The notes beneath the pieces were generated by a model. The model was not told the DNA's origin, made no database searches, and saw only the letters and a list, made by a program, of their open reading frames with translations. 39,237 nt of DNA. It comes from Acidimicrobiaceae bacterium (GTDB lineage Bacteria; Actinomycetota; Acidimicrobiia; Acidimicrobiales; RAAP-2). Below are positions 1-7,372 of the stretch, one piece after another. The stretch spans positions 830 to 40,066 of the forward strand of contig PMOE01000024.1 in assembly GCA_003161575.1 (NCBI GenBank). The letters run 5' to 3'. Made by a program: the position numbers and the translations under genes. Every line of letters begins with the position of its first letter. Positions within the stretch are counted from its first letter, which is position 1.

Positions 1-689
1 TGGCGCAGCGGCCGGATCTCGACCCCCGGCTGGTGCAGGTCGACGAGGAAGTAGGTGAGGCCCTTTCGCTTCGGGACGTCAGCGTCGGTACGGGCGAGCA
101 GTACCGCCCAGTCGGACAGGTGTGCCCAGGTGGTCCACACCTTCTGGCCGGTGATGACCCAGTCGTCCCCGTCGCGTTCGGCGCGGGTGGCGAGCGACGC
201 GAGGTCCGAACCGGCCCCGGGCTCGCTGAACAGCTGACACCAAACCTCTTCGTTCCTGACGATGGGAGGGAGGAATCGCAGCCGCTGATCCTCGTTGCCG
301 TGGGCGAACAGGGCGGGGGCCGCCAGGTTCAGGCCGAGCGGGTTGAGCCTGCCGAGGTTGAACGGGCGCAACTCCTCGTCGGCGCGCCGGGCCACGTCCG
401 GGGGGAGATCTAGGCCGCCGTAAGCGATCGGCCAGGTCGCGGCAACGAGGCCGGACCTACCGAACGCCGGGTACCACGCCTCGTACTCGGCCCTCGATCG
501 CACTTCGCGCACCGCCGCCGAACCACCTCTGTGTCCTGCCTCGACCCACGAAGGGGGCACGGCTGACTCGATCCAGGCCCGGACCGCGTTAACCACCTCA
601 TCGACAGAGGCGTCCGGCGCTACCGGGAGCCGACCCGCGACTCCGTCGGCGGAGCCGGGGGCAGTGATCAACTGAGGCACGATCCTCAC
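1..689 (-). CDS. acyl-CoA dehydrogenase, N-terminal part (cut by window edge)
   Basis: Flavin-dependent alpha,beta-dehydrogenation of an acyl-CoA in the cytoplasm. About 229 residues are visible. After a divergent start come the helical domain (YGGLDLP region), the substrate/FAD signature Q-L-F-S-E-P-G-A-G-S-D-L-A, and the middle-domain strand W-V-I-T-G-Q-K-V-W-T-T-W-A, all typical of the family. The C-terminal domain with the catalytic Glu lies beyond base 1. The start is either GTG at 689, overlapping the upstream stop as GTGA, or GTG at 680, which has an AGGTGAGG Shine-Dalgarno-like stretch in front. It is the last visible gene of an operon with a crotonase and a MaoC-like dehydratase, so it probably acts on the same acyl-CoA series. 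Family assignment is secure; the substrate cannot be read from the sequence. Confidence 0.9.
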   Translation of the reverse strand, partial: MRIVPQLITAPGSADGVAGRLPVAPDASVDEVVNAVRAWIESAVPPSWVEAGHRGGSAAVREVRSRAEYEAWYPAFGRSGLVAATWPIAYGGLDLPPDVARRADEELRPFNLGRLNPLGLNLAAPALFAHGNEDQRLRFLPPIVRNEEVWCQLFSEPGAGSDLASLATRAERDGDDWVITGQKVWTTWAHLSDWAVLLARTDADVPKRKGLTYFLVDLHQPGVEIRPLR

Positions 690-1501
690 CTGCCCGTAAA
701 GCGGGGCGGTCGCTTCTCTCGGAAAGCGGCTAGTCCCTCCTTGAAGTCCTTGCTGCGCGATGACACTTCAAGGGCGAGCGCCTCATCGGCCAACGCCGCT
801 GAGAGATCGGCAGACCTGGCCGTATGTAGCAGCCATTTCGTCAATCCAAGCGCCACGGTCGGGCCGGACGCCAATTCTGCCACGAGCTCGTCGACGACTC
901 CATCGAGCTCGGCGGTCGCCACGGCCCGGTGCACCATCCCCCACTCGGCCGCCTCGGCACCGGTGACCGTCCGACCGAGCAGCAACATCTGTCGGGCGCG
1001 TACCTCCCCCACCCGTCGCGACAGCAGCCACGTCGCCCCGCTGTCGGGGGTGAAACCCCGCTGGGTAAACGGCTCCCATAAAGAAGCATCTTCGGCGGTG
1101 ACGGCGAAGTCGGAAGCCAGCACCAGCTGCAACCCAAGGCCGGCCGCCCAACCACGCACCGCACACACCACCGGTACCTGCACTGACAGCATCAACGGGA
1201 TCAGACGGTGGGCCTGGCTCGGCAGACGGCGTTGGATGCTCCCGACCCGTGGTTGCGGAGCATCCAGGTCGGCATTGCGCGCCACGATGTCGAATCCCCC
1301 ACAAAAGTGGTCACCGGCGCCCGACATCACCACAACGCGGACCGCTTCATCGGTGGCGACGCTATCGAAGACGCCGATGAGGCCCTCAACCACCGTGTCA
1401 GTCAGCGCGTTCCGCCGGCTGGGGCGGTCAAGGAGGACCCGGAGAACTCCGGCGGCAAAGCTCAGACCGAGCCCCTCCACCCGGTGGTCGTCAACATTCA
1501 C
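686..1501 (-). CDS. crotonase-fold protein, isomerase (PaaG/ECI) type
   Basis: Enoyl-CoA hydratase/isomerase superfamily, 271 residues. It shows the CoA/oxyanion-hole segments H-F-C-G-G-F-D (about 65-71) and W-A-A-G-L-G-L (about 118-124), and the usual C-terminal K-D-F-K-E-G helix ending in RPPRFTG. Neither classical hydratase Glu is present: the GGGxEL position reads Gly and the PE position reads P-F. Instead it has P-F-T-Q-R-G-F-T-P-D-S-G (about 144-155), as in PaaG and delta3,delta2-enoyl-CoA isomerases where the Asp of PDSG is catalytic. A double-bond isomerase is therefore more likely than a hydratase; this is inferred from motifs. The GTG start at 1501 overlaps the upstream stop (GTGA), and the stop overlaps the next start, so translation is probably coupled. 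The longer reading frame upstream is inside the dehydratase gene. Confidence 0.85.
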   Translation of the reverse strand: MNVDDHRVEGLGLSFAAGVLRVLLDRPSRRNALTDTVVEGLIGVFDSVATDEAVRVVVMSGAGDHFCGGFDIVARNADLDAPQPRVGSIQRRLPSQAHRLIPLMLSVQVPVVCAVRGWAAGLGLQLVLASDFAVTAEDASLWEPFTQRGFTPDSGATWLLSRRVGEVRARQMLLLGRTVTGAEAAEWGMVHRAVATAELDGVVDELVAELASGPTVALGLTKWLLHTARSADLSAALADEALALEVSSRSKDFKEGLAAFREKRPPRFTGR

Positions 1502-2757
1502 CGTTCTTCGTACTCCGCAGCGATGGCGTCGAGTGCGCTCTGCAAATCGTGAGCCCCGCCCGGCGGATCGGGCAGCCGGACCTCTCCGTACTCGCGGCTG
1601 GGCAGCAGCACGGTGGCGTGGCCCGGAGTAGTCAGTTCGTCGCGCTGGTTGGTGGCCGACAGCTCGAGCTCTACGACGGGACGTCCCCCTTCCCCTAGAT
1701 ACTTTCGCACTATTCTGCCGCCGAGCCACTGAGTATCACCGACATAATTGAACCGGCGGAACTCGCAATCGAGCTTCCACAGCCATGCGTCGTCACCCAT
1801 CCAGTCGGTGCAGAGGTGAATCAGCCATGTCTCGCGCATGCGTCCGTAGTCGAACGTGGTCGGGTTGCCGCTACGCCGGGCAAATTCGGGGTCCCAGTGG
1901 ACCCGCTGCATGACGTCAGGCACATTTAGGTCATCGCGGTGGAAGAACCGAGGAACCCGGGCACGGTTCCGGGCGGCGAGGCGTAGCGGCTTCACGCCGT
2001 AAAGACCCATTCCCATACCCGCATGCCAGCAGACCATGTCGGTGACGGTGAGCGGCCCCTTTACCAGCGGGCCGATCTCGTCGCCCTCGGCGACGTCCTC
2101 CCACCAACGCTGCTCGGACCCGCGAGGCGACTCAGAACGGTACTGGGCTTCGATCCGTTCAATCTCCTCGTCGGAGTACGGGGCGATCTCCAACGCGTCG
2201 TACTTGCGGCGCTGGCGTGCCTTGGTCCGCTCGGTTCGGATCATCAGGCGGAACTGGGCCGAAAGCAGTGTGTCGCTCTCGTCGCGAAACACCTGCGCCG
2301 TCCACTCATGCACGGCCCGCTCAGCAAAATCGCTGGGTTTGTCGATTACTCCTACCAGGGCGTTGCGCCGGAATACTCGGCGATCGGGCCGCATCGGCGC
2401 CCACCATTCGCGCGCACTCGCCGAGTAGAAGGCGTGCACACCACTCAGCGGGTCGCCTTTCATGAGGTCGCGCTGGTCGGGTCGAACCTCGGCGACCTCG
2501 TCCTCGCCGACGAGGGTGTCGCCCCCGACAAGGGGCGGGGGGGCGATGAGTCCATCCCACCTCGTCGAGTTGGCGTAGTCGGGATCGCACCACAGCGGGT
2601 TGTCGTCACCGTAGGCCACCGAGACCTGACGGAAGGCATCCGCGCCGGGTCGGAGGTAGTGAGGTGGCAGAGGGTGCGGCTCGGGGATCCCGATCCGAGA
2701 GCGCAGACGAGCAATGCCTTCGTCCGTGATAGTGCCCTCACCTGCCATTTGGCTCAC
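1498..2757 (-). CDS. MaoC/FAS1-like acyl dehydratase, 419 residues
   Basis: Probably a hot-dog-fold enoyl-CoA hydratase. The N-terminal half has the substrate-entry pattern of FAS1-like/MaoC dehydratases (Y-G-D-D-N-P-L-W, then T-R-W-D-G-L-I-A-P-P at about 68-77). The C-terminal half (about 215-410) is a second MaoC-like unit beginning W-W-E-D-V-A-E-G-D-E-I and containing the F-N-Y-V-G-D-T segment typical of the late strands. The canonical D-x(4)-H pair is not obvious, so the catalytic residues are uncertain. It is the first gene of the minus operon, divergent from the GntR gene. The start is GTG 2757 or ATG 2748; GGGTGAG precedes the second. Two-domain MaoC proteins of this size occur in steroid and acyl-CoA degradation clusters of actinobacteria, so that role is a reasonable inference. 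Confidence 0.8.
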   Translation of the reverse strand: MSQMAGEGTITDEGIARLRSRIGIPEPHPLPPHYLRPGADAFRQVSVAYGDDNPLWCDPDYANSTRWDGLIAPPPLVGGDTLVGEDEVAEVRPDQRDLMKGDPLSGVHAFYSASAREWWAPMRPDRRVFRRNALVGVIDKPSDFAERAVHEWTAQVFRDESDTLLSAQFRLMIRTERTKARQRRKYDALEIAPYSDEEIERIEAQYRSESPRGSEQRWWEDVAEGDEIGPLVKGPLTVTDMVCWHAGMGMGLYGVKPLRLAARNRARVPRFFHRDDLNVPDVMQRVHWDPEFARRSGNPTTFDYGRMRETWLIHLCTDWMGDDAWLWKLDCEFRRFNYVGDTQWLGGRIVRKYLGEGGRPVVELELSATNQRDELTTPGHATVLLPSREYGEVRLPDPPGGAHDLQSALDAIAAEYEER

Positions 2758-2817
2758 CCGGCATGCCTACAGGTCGACCTTCCGCTGGCAGCGCGACGGG
2801 CTTCCGGCGGATCGCAT

Positions 2818-2829
2818 ATTTGATCACAT
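2818..2829. promoter_or_regulatory. candidate GntR operator in the divergent region
   Basis: The 175-base gap between the divergent operons contains ATTTGATCACAT, a TGATCA core flanked by matching AT steps (10 of 12 bases symmetric). On the minus strand a TAATGT -10-like box overlaps its edge and would start a transcript about 60 bases before the dehydratase gene. FCD-type GntR regulators commonly bind short palindromes between divergent targets, so this is a plausible site. The symmetry is weak and only one copy is seen. Confidence 0.3.
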
Positions 2830-2919
2830 TATCGGAATGCGCCGTCGGACGGGCCCTCCGACGCGCTCCGCGAACCGCTGGGCACCCTGCGGGTGGGCCG
2901 GCGGCGAAGACTGATGGCA

Positions 2920-2925
2920 TAAGAT
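2920..2925 (+). promoter_or_regulatory. -10 box of a probable leaderless promoter for the GntR gene
   Basis: TAAGAT fits the TAnnnT actinobacterial -10 consensus and ends 7 bases before the GTG at 2933, so transcription would begin at or next to the start codon. No Shine-Dalgarno sequence precedes the gene, which agrees with a leaderless mRNA. No convincing -35 hexamer is visible. Confidence 0.5.
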
Positions 2926-2932
2926 ATTCAGC

Positions 2933-3658
2933 GTGGTGACCTCGTCTAACAGCCCCGATGGGGCGGTGCCGCGAACGGCTGGCGACCGCGGGGCACGGAT
3001 CGTCCGCACCAGTAGCGGTGAGCAGATCGCCTCACACATCCGGCGGTTGATATTCGATGGGGTGTTGAGGCCCGGTATGCGGGTACCCCAGGATGCCATC
3101 GCGCACGACCTGGGCGTGAGCCGTATCCCGGTCCGCGAAGCAATGATCGTCCTCGAACGTGAGGGTTGGGTCACAATTGAGATGCATCGCGGCGCGTTCA
3201 TCAACGCCCTCGACGAACAGTCCGTCCGTGATCATTACGAGCTTTTCGGTCTGATCTACGGCTTCGCCGCCCAGCGGGCGGTGTCGCGTGCCGCCGCCGA
3301 CCTCCCCAAGCGCCTCGCCGACATCCAGGCTCGCTTCGCCCGAGCTACTGAGTCCGACGAGCTGCAACGGCTGTCGATCGCATTTCATGACACGATCTTC
3401 GAGGTCGCGGCATCACGTCGGATTAACGTGGCGCTGCGGGCCATGTCGGCGCTCGTGCCCGGCAACTTCTTCGCATCGGTGCCGGGCGCCGTCGACGTGG
3501 AGAAGCGGGGTTTTGCCGCCATCGTGCGTGCCGTGCAGAAAAACGACGGGGACAAGGCCTCGGCCGAGTACGCACGGATGATGCGACGGGTCGGGGACAA
3601 GGTGGTCCAGCTCTTCGAGGAGCGCTCTCTGTTCGAATCAGCCGCAATCACGGCCTGA
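2933..3658 (+). CDS. GntR-family regulator, FadR/FCD subfamily
   Basis: DNA-binding transcriptional regulator, 241 residues. The winged helix lies at about 27-95: I-A-S-H-I-R-R-L-I, L-R-P-G-M-R-V-P, then the recognition region L-G-V-S-R-I-P-V-R-E-A and the wing E-G-W-V. The C-terminal all-helical FCD domain (about 100-230) contains the D-H-Y-E-L-F and F-H-D-T-I-F-E segments that hold metal- or ligand-binding residues in this group. FCD regulators usually sense an acyl-CoA or organic acid and repress the neighbouring catabolic genes. It heads the plus-strand unit with the thiolase-like and DUF35 genes (30-base gap) and is divergent from the dehydratase operon, so it probably controls both. The effector is unknown. 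Confidence 0.9.
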   Translation: MVTSSNSPDGAVPRTAGDRGARIVRTSSGEQIASHIRRLIFDGVLRPGMRVPQDAIAHDLGVSRIPVREAMIVLEREGWVTIEMHRGAFINALDEQSVRDHYELFGLIYGFAAQRAVSRAAADLPKRLADIQARFARATESDELQRLSIAFHDTIFEVAASRRINVALRAMSALVPGNFFASVPGAVDVEKRGFAAIVRAVQKNDGDKASAEYARMMRRVGDKVVQLFEERSLFESAAITA

Positions 3659-3688
3659 CGCGCCGACCGGCGAATAGCCCACACAGCA

Positions 3689-4852
3689 ATGCCACCCCAT
3701 CCGTTCCGCAATGTCGCCGTCGTCGGGGTGCACAACACGGCGCAGGCCCGCCACCTTGCCGGGCACGACTCGGCGTCAATTGCGCTCCTCGGCGCTCTCG
3801 GTGCGCTCGCCGACGCCGGTATCTCTCCGCACGACGTCGATGGGGTAGTGGGCCCCGCATCGGCGGAGATCGCACTCGAGCTCGGCCTCGGACCTTGTAC
3901 CCGCAGGCCGAGCGCACTTGGGATCCCGTCCGTCCTCGACGCTGCCGCCTTGATCGCCACCGGCCAATGCGACGTGGTGGTAGTGGCCGCCGGCGGCGCC
4001 GGAATCCACATCGACCCATCTACGACCGCTCCGTGGACGCGGCCGACCAACGAGCTGGTCGTTGGCTTCGGCCTGTTCACCGCCGCAGAATTCGCCTTGA
4101 TGGCGCGGCGCCACATGCTCACCTATGGCACCACACCCGAGCAGCTGGCGGCGGTGGCGGCCACCATTCGCACCAACGGCCACGTCAACCCCGAAGCGGT
4201 GTACTACGGCCGGGGACCGTTCAGCGTCGACGACATCCTGGCGTCACGGATGATCGCCGATCCCTTCCACCTGCTCGACTGCGCCACGACATCAGAGGGC
4301 GGCTGCGGCATCGTGCTGGTCTCCGCGGAGCGAACCATTGACAGTCCTTCTCCCCTGTGGATCCTCGGCGGCGCCAGCGACTCGTTCGGCCCCGCGTACG
4401 CGGTAGCGCCGGTGTGGGACTTCCGGCCCCAGCCCGACGCCGACACCGCGGGGCGCGTCGGTGCCCGCGCCGCCCGCCGCGCGTTCTCCATGGCCGGTCT
4501 CACCCCGGCCGACGTCGACGTCGCCGAGCTCTACGACCCTTTCTCGTTCGAGGTGATCCGGCAGCTCGAAACGTTCGGCTTTTGCGGGGATGGGGAGGGT
4601 GGCTCGTTCGTCGAGGATGGGAACATCGGCCCGAATGGCAGCCTCCCCGTCACCACCGACGGCGGCACCATGTCGTTCAGTCACCCAGGGATCAACGCCC
4701 AGCAGCTGCAGCGCGTCGTGCGAGCCGCCCAGCAGCTGCGCGGCTCGTGTCTCACCAACCAGGTCGAAGAGGCCGAGGTCTCCCTCTGCTCAAACGGGGG
4801 AGCCGGAGCGCTGTTCTGCGATGTGATCCTGCTCGGCCGGGAACGCCCATGA
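3689..4852 (+). CDS. thiolase-fold protein, Ltp2-like (possible retro-aldolase subunit)
   Basis: Thiolase superfamily protein of the SCP2/lipid-transfer type, 387 residues. The usual N-terminal nucleophilic Cys is missing: the segment before A-A-L-I-A-T-G-Q-C-D reads P-S-A-L-G-I-P-S (about 74-81). Preserved are the E-L-Y-D-P-F motif with Tyr282, the G-F-C-G-x-G-E-G-G-x-F loop (about 297-307), S-H-P-G (331-334), and a C-terminal C-S-N-G-G-A-G (367-373). Ltp2-type steroid side-chain aldolases share this pattern: no Cys, conserved Tyr residues, and an obligate DUF35 partner. The next gene overlaps by 4 bases (ATGA) and encodes such a partner. Retro-aldol cleavage of a beta-hydroxyacyl-CoA is therefore the leading hypothesis; a conventional thiolase is unlikely. 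Confidence 0.8.
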   Translation: MPPHPFRNVAVVGVHNTAQARHLAGHDSASIALLGALGALADAGISPHDVDGVVGPASAEIALELGLGPCTRRPSALGIPSVLDAAALIATGQCDVVVVAAGGAGIHIDPSTTAPWTRPTNELVVGFGLFTAAEFALMARRHMLTYGTTPEQLAAVAATIRTNGHVNPEAVYYGRGPFSVDDILASRMIADPFHLLDCATTSEGGCGIVLVSAERTIDSPSPLWILGGASDSFGPAYAVAPVWDFRPQPDADTAGRVGARAARRAFSMAGLTPADVDVAELYDPFSFEVIRQLETFGFCGDGEGGSFVEDGNIGPNGSLPVTTDGGTMSFSHPGINAQQLQRVVRAAQQLRGSCLTNQVEEAEVSLCSNGGAGALFCDVILLGRERP

Positions 4853-5271
4853 CCCTCCTACAGCCCCAACCTCGGGGGATCCCGGTTCCGCGTCCGAGCG
4901 TCCACAGCGAGAAGTACTGGGAGGGGTCCCGTCAGCACCAGTTGCTCTACCAACGGTGCGCGGCGTGTGGTCACATAGGATTGCGCGCCTTCACCGTCTG
5001 CGCGAGGTGCCTGGCAACGTCGCCGGTCTGGGAACGCAGCACAGGTGCCGGCGCTCTGTACAGCTGGACAGTTGTGTGGCGGCCACCCGACCCGTCGTTC
5101 AAGGTCCCTTACGCGCCCGCCGTCGTTCGACTCGACGAAGGGGTGTGGATGTTGAGCGCAGTCATTGGCTGTGAACCGGGCGAGCTGCACGACGGCATGC
5201 GGCTGGCGGTCCAATTCCATGCCATTTCTGAGGAGATCACCCTGCCGTATTTCGCGCCTCCCGGGCGTTGA
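4849..5271 (+). CDS. DUF35 OB-fold, zinc-ribbon acyl-CoA-associated protein
   Basis: A 140-residue protein of the DUF35 (ChsH2-C/OB-fold) family. The N-terminal helix (S-E-K-Y-W-E-G) leads into a rubredoxin-like zinc ribbon with two Cys pairs, C-A-A-C-G-H and C-A-R-C (about 37-55), followed by the OB-fold barrel with S-W-T-V-V and P-Y-A-P-A-V-V-R-L. Family members form complexes with thiolase-fold enzymes and shape or gate the acyl-CoA channel. The start at 4849 shares ATGA with the thiolase-like stop, indicating coupled translation and probably a 1:1 complex. Confidence 0.88.
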   Translation: MTLLQPQPRGIPVPRPSVHSEKYWEGSRQHQLLYQRCAACGHIGLRAFTVCARCLATSPVWERSTGAGALYSWTVVWRPPDPSFKVPYAPAVVRLDEGVWMLSAVIGCEPGELHDGMRLAVQFHAISEEITLPYFAPPGR

Positions 5272-5483
5272 GGGCGCTGGGATCCGATCCATTCGCAGAT
5301 GAATATGCACCCTTTCAGTGCCGGGAGGCATCTCCGGGCGTTGGGATACCTTCAAAGTTGGAAGGAAACCTGGCTGGCTCACCTTTCAGTCGCGACGCTC
5401 CGTGCAAGTTCGACAATGCTCCAGTGCCAAGGAGTGAGGGTCACGTCCGACCCCTAGCTACGGTGCGCCACGAACCCGAGAGG

Positions 5484-6290
5484 TCAGGGCCCGGCGAAAC
5501 TCGCGGCAATCGGGGACGGCGGACGCACCACGAGGTGCTCGAGACCCACGCCCGGGTAGTCCAGTGCCACTGCGAACACTCCGACGAGGCAGTCGGCAAC
5601 TTCGTCGGTACGAAGCATTTCCTCTGTCATCAAGCCGTGTCGGGCCCACACCTCGAGCGTCGAACGCAACAGGTCGGGGTCGAACTGATCACCGAATTCG
5701 GTGGGGTAGGTGGCGCCGATCGCCACCGATGTGAACCGGGTGCGCGGATGCTCAGTCTGCCAAGCGCGCACCGACTCCTCGAGGGCTGCCTTGCTGGCCC
5801 CATACGCTCCGAGCCCGCTGCGCGGGCGCCCGACGGTCTCCGAAGACAAGAAGGCGACCACTGCACCGGGGCCAAGGAACGGTAACGCTGCCAGCACCGT
5901 CTGGTGAGCGCCGATAACGTGCGTCTCGAGCACCTGGCTCCAGTCCTCGGCCGTGGTCTGGTCGAACGGCCGTAGCGGCGCGACGCCGGCGCAGTAGACA
6001 AGCAAGTCGATCTCACCGAGCAACTCGGCCGCCTCGGCCACCATGCGCTGGCAGTCATCGGGGATACGGACGTCGCCGACAGCGATGAACCCGCCGCCGG
6101 CTTCCCTCACCACCTCATCAAGCCGATCAGCGCGCCGGGCTGTCATCACCACTTGCCCTCCCCGGCGCACGGCGCGCACCGCGATGGCACGCCCGATGCC
6201 CGACGATGCACCGACGACCAACACGCGCCGCGAGGCGAGGTTGGAGCCGACCACCCTATCGGGCGAGGCCCCCTCGTCAATCACCTTCAA
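5484..6290 (-). CDS. short-chain dehydrogenase/reductase (SDR)
   Basis: NAD(P)-dependent oxidoreductase, 268 residues, classical SDR length. The Rossmann motif G-A-S-S-G-I-G is at 27-33, an NNAG-equivalent Y-C-A-G at 99-102, the catalytic Ser near 149-150, and Y-G-A-S-K (Tyr163, Lys167). It probably oxidises a hydroxyacyl-CoA or alcohol, but the substrate is not readable. The TTG at 6290 is the longest start; GTG at 6284 is an alternative, so the first residues are uncertain. It converges with the DUF35 gene across 212 bases that hold no recognisable gene, only a 5-bp inverted repeat at 5438-5453. Confidence 0.88.
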   Translation of the reverse strand: MKVIDEGASPDRVVGSNLASRRVLVVGASSGIGRAIAVRAVRRGGQVVMTARRADRLDEVVREAGGGFIAVGDVRIPDDCQRMVAEAAELLGEIDLLVYCAGVAPLRPFDQTTAEDWSQVLETHVIGAHQTVLAALPFLGPGAVVAFLSSETVGRPRSGLGAYGASKAALEESVRAWQTEHPRTRFTSVAIGATYPTEFGDQFDPDLLRSTLEVWARHGLMTEEMLRTDEVADCLVGVFAVALDYPGVGLEHLVVRPPSPIAASFAGP

Positions 6291-6336
6291 CCACCGCCTT
6301 CATCTCGGGGTACACGGCCTCCGCGTTCTCACTCAT
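6277..6336 (-). CDS. possible 19-codon upstream ORF overlapping the SDR start
   Basis: An ATG-to-TGA frame of 19 codons (MSENAEAVYPEMKAVVEGD) ends inside the first codons of the SDR gene, an arrangement compatible with translational coupling. The composition looks protein-like (acidic, few Arg), unlike chance frames in G+C-rich DNA. No clear ribosome binding site precedes it. It could also be the remaining N-terminus of a lost gene or chance. Confidence 0.25.
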   Translation of the reverse strand: MSENAEAVYPEMKAVVEGD

Positions 6337-6426
6337 CAGACGTCACCGGACGGCCAACAGGGTCAACCAGCTGATGCAGGGCGCGCCTGATCCGACCAAC
6401 AGCGTGCGAAGGTCATCGGGTAGATC

Positions 6427-6456
6427 GTGGTGACGCTCCCAACGGAGCGTCACCAC
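6427..6456 (-). terminator. 13-bp perfect hairpin downstream of the dienoyl-CoA reductase gene
   Basis: GTGGTGACGCTCC and its exact reverse complement flank a 4-base loop (CAAC). The stem begins 33 bases after the stop of the gene at 6490-7371. No U-tract follows on either strand, as in the stem-only terminators proposed for actinobacteria. It probably ends the minus-strand transcript or protects its 3' end. Confidence 0.7.
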
Positions 6457-6489
6457 TGCGCGATTACGTTTGCCGCGGTCTGCATAAAT

Positions 6490-7371
6490 TCATCCGAGGT
6501 CGAAAGGACCCCGGCCCATCTGCTCGCGCACCGGCACGACCGGGGAGTTCGTGAGGAGGCGTCGCTGCCAATTGGCCCCGTCCACCACCAAGGTGTGGCC
6601 GGATATGAAGCGGGCGTAGGGCGAAGCCAGGAAGGTGGCGGCCCAGCCCAACTCACGGAGCCGCCCCACTCGGAGTGCCGGCTGGCAAGTGTCCTTGTCG
6701 CTCGTGCGCGAGAGATTCTGCTGGATATCGGCGGTCATGTCCTCGTGCGGGAAGAGCCCTGGCACTAGCCCGTTCACCTGGATGCCGTAGGGACCCCACT
6801 CGACTGCCAACGTCTCGACCATATTCTTGACCCCGGCCTTGGCTGCCGCCGAATGGGCAAATCCCGGGCCCCCGGTCCACGCGTAGGACGCTCCGATGTT
6901 GACAATCGAAGCGGGCAGCCCGGCCGCGATATGGCGCCGAGCGAGCTCGCGGGAACAGTAGAAAGTGCCGTTGAGGGTGATGTCGACGACGGTGCGCCAG
7001 GCGTTGGGGGACATGTCCTCGGCCGGCACCGGGAAGTTGGCTGCGGCGTTGTTGATCAGCACGTCGGGCAGGCCGAACCGCTGTTCTGCAGCATCGAAGG
7101 CCGCGGCGACCTGGTCCGGGTCGCGGATGTCACAGCTCACGGTCTCAACCTCGGCCGTTAGCTCGCTGAGCGCGGCGCGCCCCTGGTCGAGATGATCGTC
7201 GCTGCGGCTGGCCACAACCAAGCGCGCTCCGAGGCGGCCGAACTCGACGGCGATGGCCCGACCGAGGCCGGTCCCACCGCCGGTGACCAACACCACCTGG
7301 CCGTCAAAGGTGCCCGGTGGCAGGGCCGTGGCACCCGATGGCGGCGGCTCGGGCAGGCCGGGGAGCGACAT
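6490..7371 (-). CDS. SDR of the 2,4-dienoyl-CoA reductase (DECR) type
   Basis: NADPH-type SDR, 293 residues. The nucleotide-binding motif T-G-G-G-T-G-L-G is at 30-37 and N-N-A-A-A-N-F at 107-113. The classical Tyr of YxxxK is replaced: H-S-A-A-A-K gives Ser174 and Lys178. Asn112, Tyr163, Ser174 and Lys178 have the same mutual spacing as the active-site Asn, Tyr, Ser and Lys of mammalian mitochondrial DECR1 (51, 11 and 4 residues), which supports a dienoyl-CoA reductase over a hydroxyacyl-CoA dehydrogenase. The ATG at 7371 lies one base after the upstream crotonase stop, so the two are co-translated. The likely role is removal of double bonds from unsaturated acyl-CoA intermediates. Confidence 0.85.
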   Translation of the reverse strand: MSLPGLPEPPPSGATALPPGTFDGQVVLVTGGGTGLGRAIAVEFGRLGARLVVASRSDDHLDQGRAALSELTAEVETVSCDIRDPDQVAAAFDAAEQRFGLPDVLINNAAANFPVPAEDMSPNAWRTVVDITLNGTFYCSRELARRHIAAGLPASIVNIGASYAWTGGPGFAHSAAAKAGVKNMVETLAVEWGPYGIQVNGLVPGLFPHEDMTADIQQNLSRTSDKDTCQPALRVGRLRELGWAATFLASPYARFISGHTLVVDGANWQRRLLTNSPVVPVREQMGRGPFDLG

Positions 7372-7372
7372 C

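Noticed and set aside
741..1631. Plus-strand 296-codon frame
   Set aside because: It lies opposite the crotonase and dehydratase genes, which have clear family motifs; its translation is Ser/Thr/Arg-rich without any domain.
2023..2823. Plus-strand 266-codon frame
   Set aside because: Antisense to the MaoC-like dehydratase, with no motif or ribosome binding site.
5438..5453. GGGTC/GACCC inverted repeat as a terminator between convergent genes
   Set aside because: The stem is only 5 bp with a 6-base loop and no U-tract; too weak to list as a feature.
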